The notes under the pieces are model-generated. The model did no database searches and had not been told where the DNA came from. It saw nothing but the letters and a program-made list of their open reading frames with translations. Made by a program: the position numbers and the translations under genes. Positions 6,623 through 7,115 of a stretch of 7,115 bases of DNA are shown here, one piece after another (position 1 is the stretch's first letter; the number at the start of each line of letters is the position of its first letter). The stretch is from Aquificaceae bacterium (GTDB lineage: Bacteria; Aquificota; Aquificia; Aquificales; Aquificaceae), in assembly GCA_025057715.1 (NCBI GenBank), contig JANWVD010000041.1, forward strand, positions 1 through 7,115, given 5' to 3'.

Positions 6623-6683
6623 TTTACCTCCTTGCCTGCGAATCCTGTTTAGCTATCTTAATATTTTATTAGGAGGAATAGAG
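6623..6683. promoter_or_regulatory. dnaX/clpC divergent intergenic region
   Basis: This 61-bp AT-rich spacer must hold the start signals for both genes. It has AAGGAGG before dnaX and AGGAGG (6671-6676) 7 nt before clpC. A weak plus-strand promoter candidate is TTGCCT (6632-6637), 16 nt, TATCTT (6654-6659). On the minus strand TAAAAT and TAAGAT occur, but without a good -35. A short dyad TAATA-TTT-TATTA lies at 6659-6671. I see no recognisable CtsR-type or CIRCE operator. Confidence 0.4.
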
Positions 6684-7115
6684 ATGTTCGAAAAGTTCAC
6701 AGAGAAAGCAAGACAGGTAATCTTGCAAGCAAGAGAAGAGGCTATGGAGCTTGGTCATACATACTTAGGCAGCGAGCATATACTCCTATCCCTCATAAAG
6801 GAGGAAGAGCTCCCTTCTTTGATTATCTCTCGCTTTGGTCTAACCGTAGATAAAGTCCGTAGGGCTATTATGAGCCAAATTACAAAAGGTAATCATTCCG
6901 GGGAGATACTCTTTGCCCCCGATGCAAAGAGGGTGCTTGAGTTTGCCGTTGAGGAGGCGAGGATTCTGCACCATCAATTCGTTGGTCCAGAGCATCTTCT
7001 AATAGGTGTGGTGCGCGAAAAGACCGGTCTTGGTGGCAGGGTTTTAAGACAATTTGGTCTCGATGAGTATTCCGTTAGGAGAGAGGTTTTGCAAATTTTG
7101 GGCGAGCGCCCGCCG
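6684..7115 (+). CDS. clpC: ATP-dependent Clp protease ATPase ClpC, N-terminal part
   Basis: ClpC is an AAA+ unfoldase that, with ClpP, degrades misfolded or adaptor-delivered proteins in the cytoplasm. The window holds only its first 144 residues, the double Clp-N repeat domain that binds adaptors and substrates. MFEKFTEKARQVILQAREEA is the classic start. The first repeat has HTYLGSEHILLSLI (25-38) and the second HHQFVGPEHLLIGVV (96-110), each with the Gly-x-Glu-His core of this domain. The closely spaced repeats and the FEKFTEKAR start favour ClpC over ClpB or ClpA. The ATPase domains and any UVR motif lie beyond the right edge. The start ATG has AGGAGG at 7 nt. It is divergent from dnaX, with no mcsA, mcsB or ctsR directly upstream as in Bacillus. 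Confidence 0.93.
   Translation, partial: MFEKFTEKARQVILQAREEAMELGHTYLGSEHILLSLIKEEELPSLIISRFGLTVDKVRRAIMSQITKGNHSGEILFAPDAKRVLEFAVEEARILHHQFVGPEHLLIGVVREKTGLGGRVLRQFGLDEYSVRREVLQILGERPP

Overview
The window is a densely packed stretch of bacterial chromosome holding eight protein genes. Only about 130 of 7115 bases lie between genes, in gaps of 21, 45, 5 and 61 nt. All the genes are housekeeping or metabolic. I see no RNA gene, CRISPR array, insertion sequence, phage gene or other mobile element. GC content looks to be in the low-to-mid 40s percent by eye. Arg is often AGA and Ile often ATA, two genes start with TTG, and the 78-aa protein resembles DUF4911. Together these weakly suggest a compact, perhaps thermophile-related, non-enteric bacterial lineage. 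I cannot name the phylum from this sequence.

From left to right, a minus-strand block (bases 1-3295) reads dienelactone-hydrolase-family enzyme, then MFS transporter, then leuA (2-isopropylmalate synthase, cut by the left edge). The first two overlap by 11 nt and the last two are 21 nt apart, so they look co-transcribed from a promoter at about 3319-3347. Next comes rpsT (ribosomal protein S20) alone on the plus strand. Its 3' end overlaps the 3' end of murJ by 78 bp. A second minus-strand block (3557-6622) reads dnaX (DNA polymerase III gamma/tau), a 78-aa DUF4911-like protein, then murJ (lipid II flippase), with overlapping or 5-nt junctions. Finally clpC runs divergently from dnaX and is cut by the right edge after its N-terminal domain.

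The genes serve separate core processes: replication clamp loading (dnaX), peptidoglycan precursor export (murJ), ribosome assembly (rpsT), leucine biosynthesis (leuA) and protein quality control (clpC). The hydrolase and transporter have no assignable substrate. The points worth a second look concern layout rather than new gene content: rpsT as a plus-strand island inside six minus-strand genes, the convergent overlap of rpsT and murJ, the divergent control region whose dyad overlaps both -10-like sequences, and a GC-rich palindrome inside dnaX. I found no convincing undescribed system.
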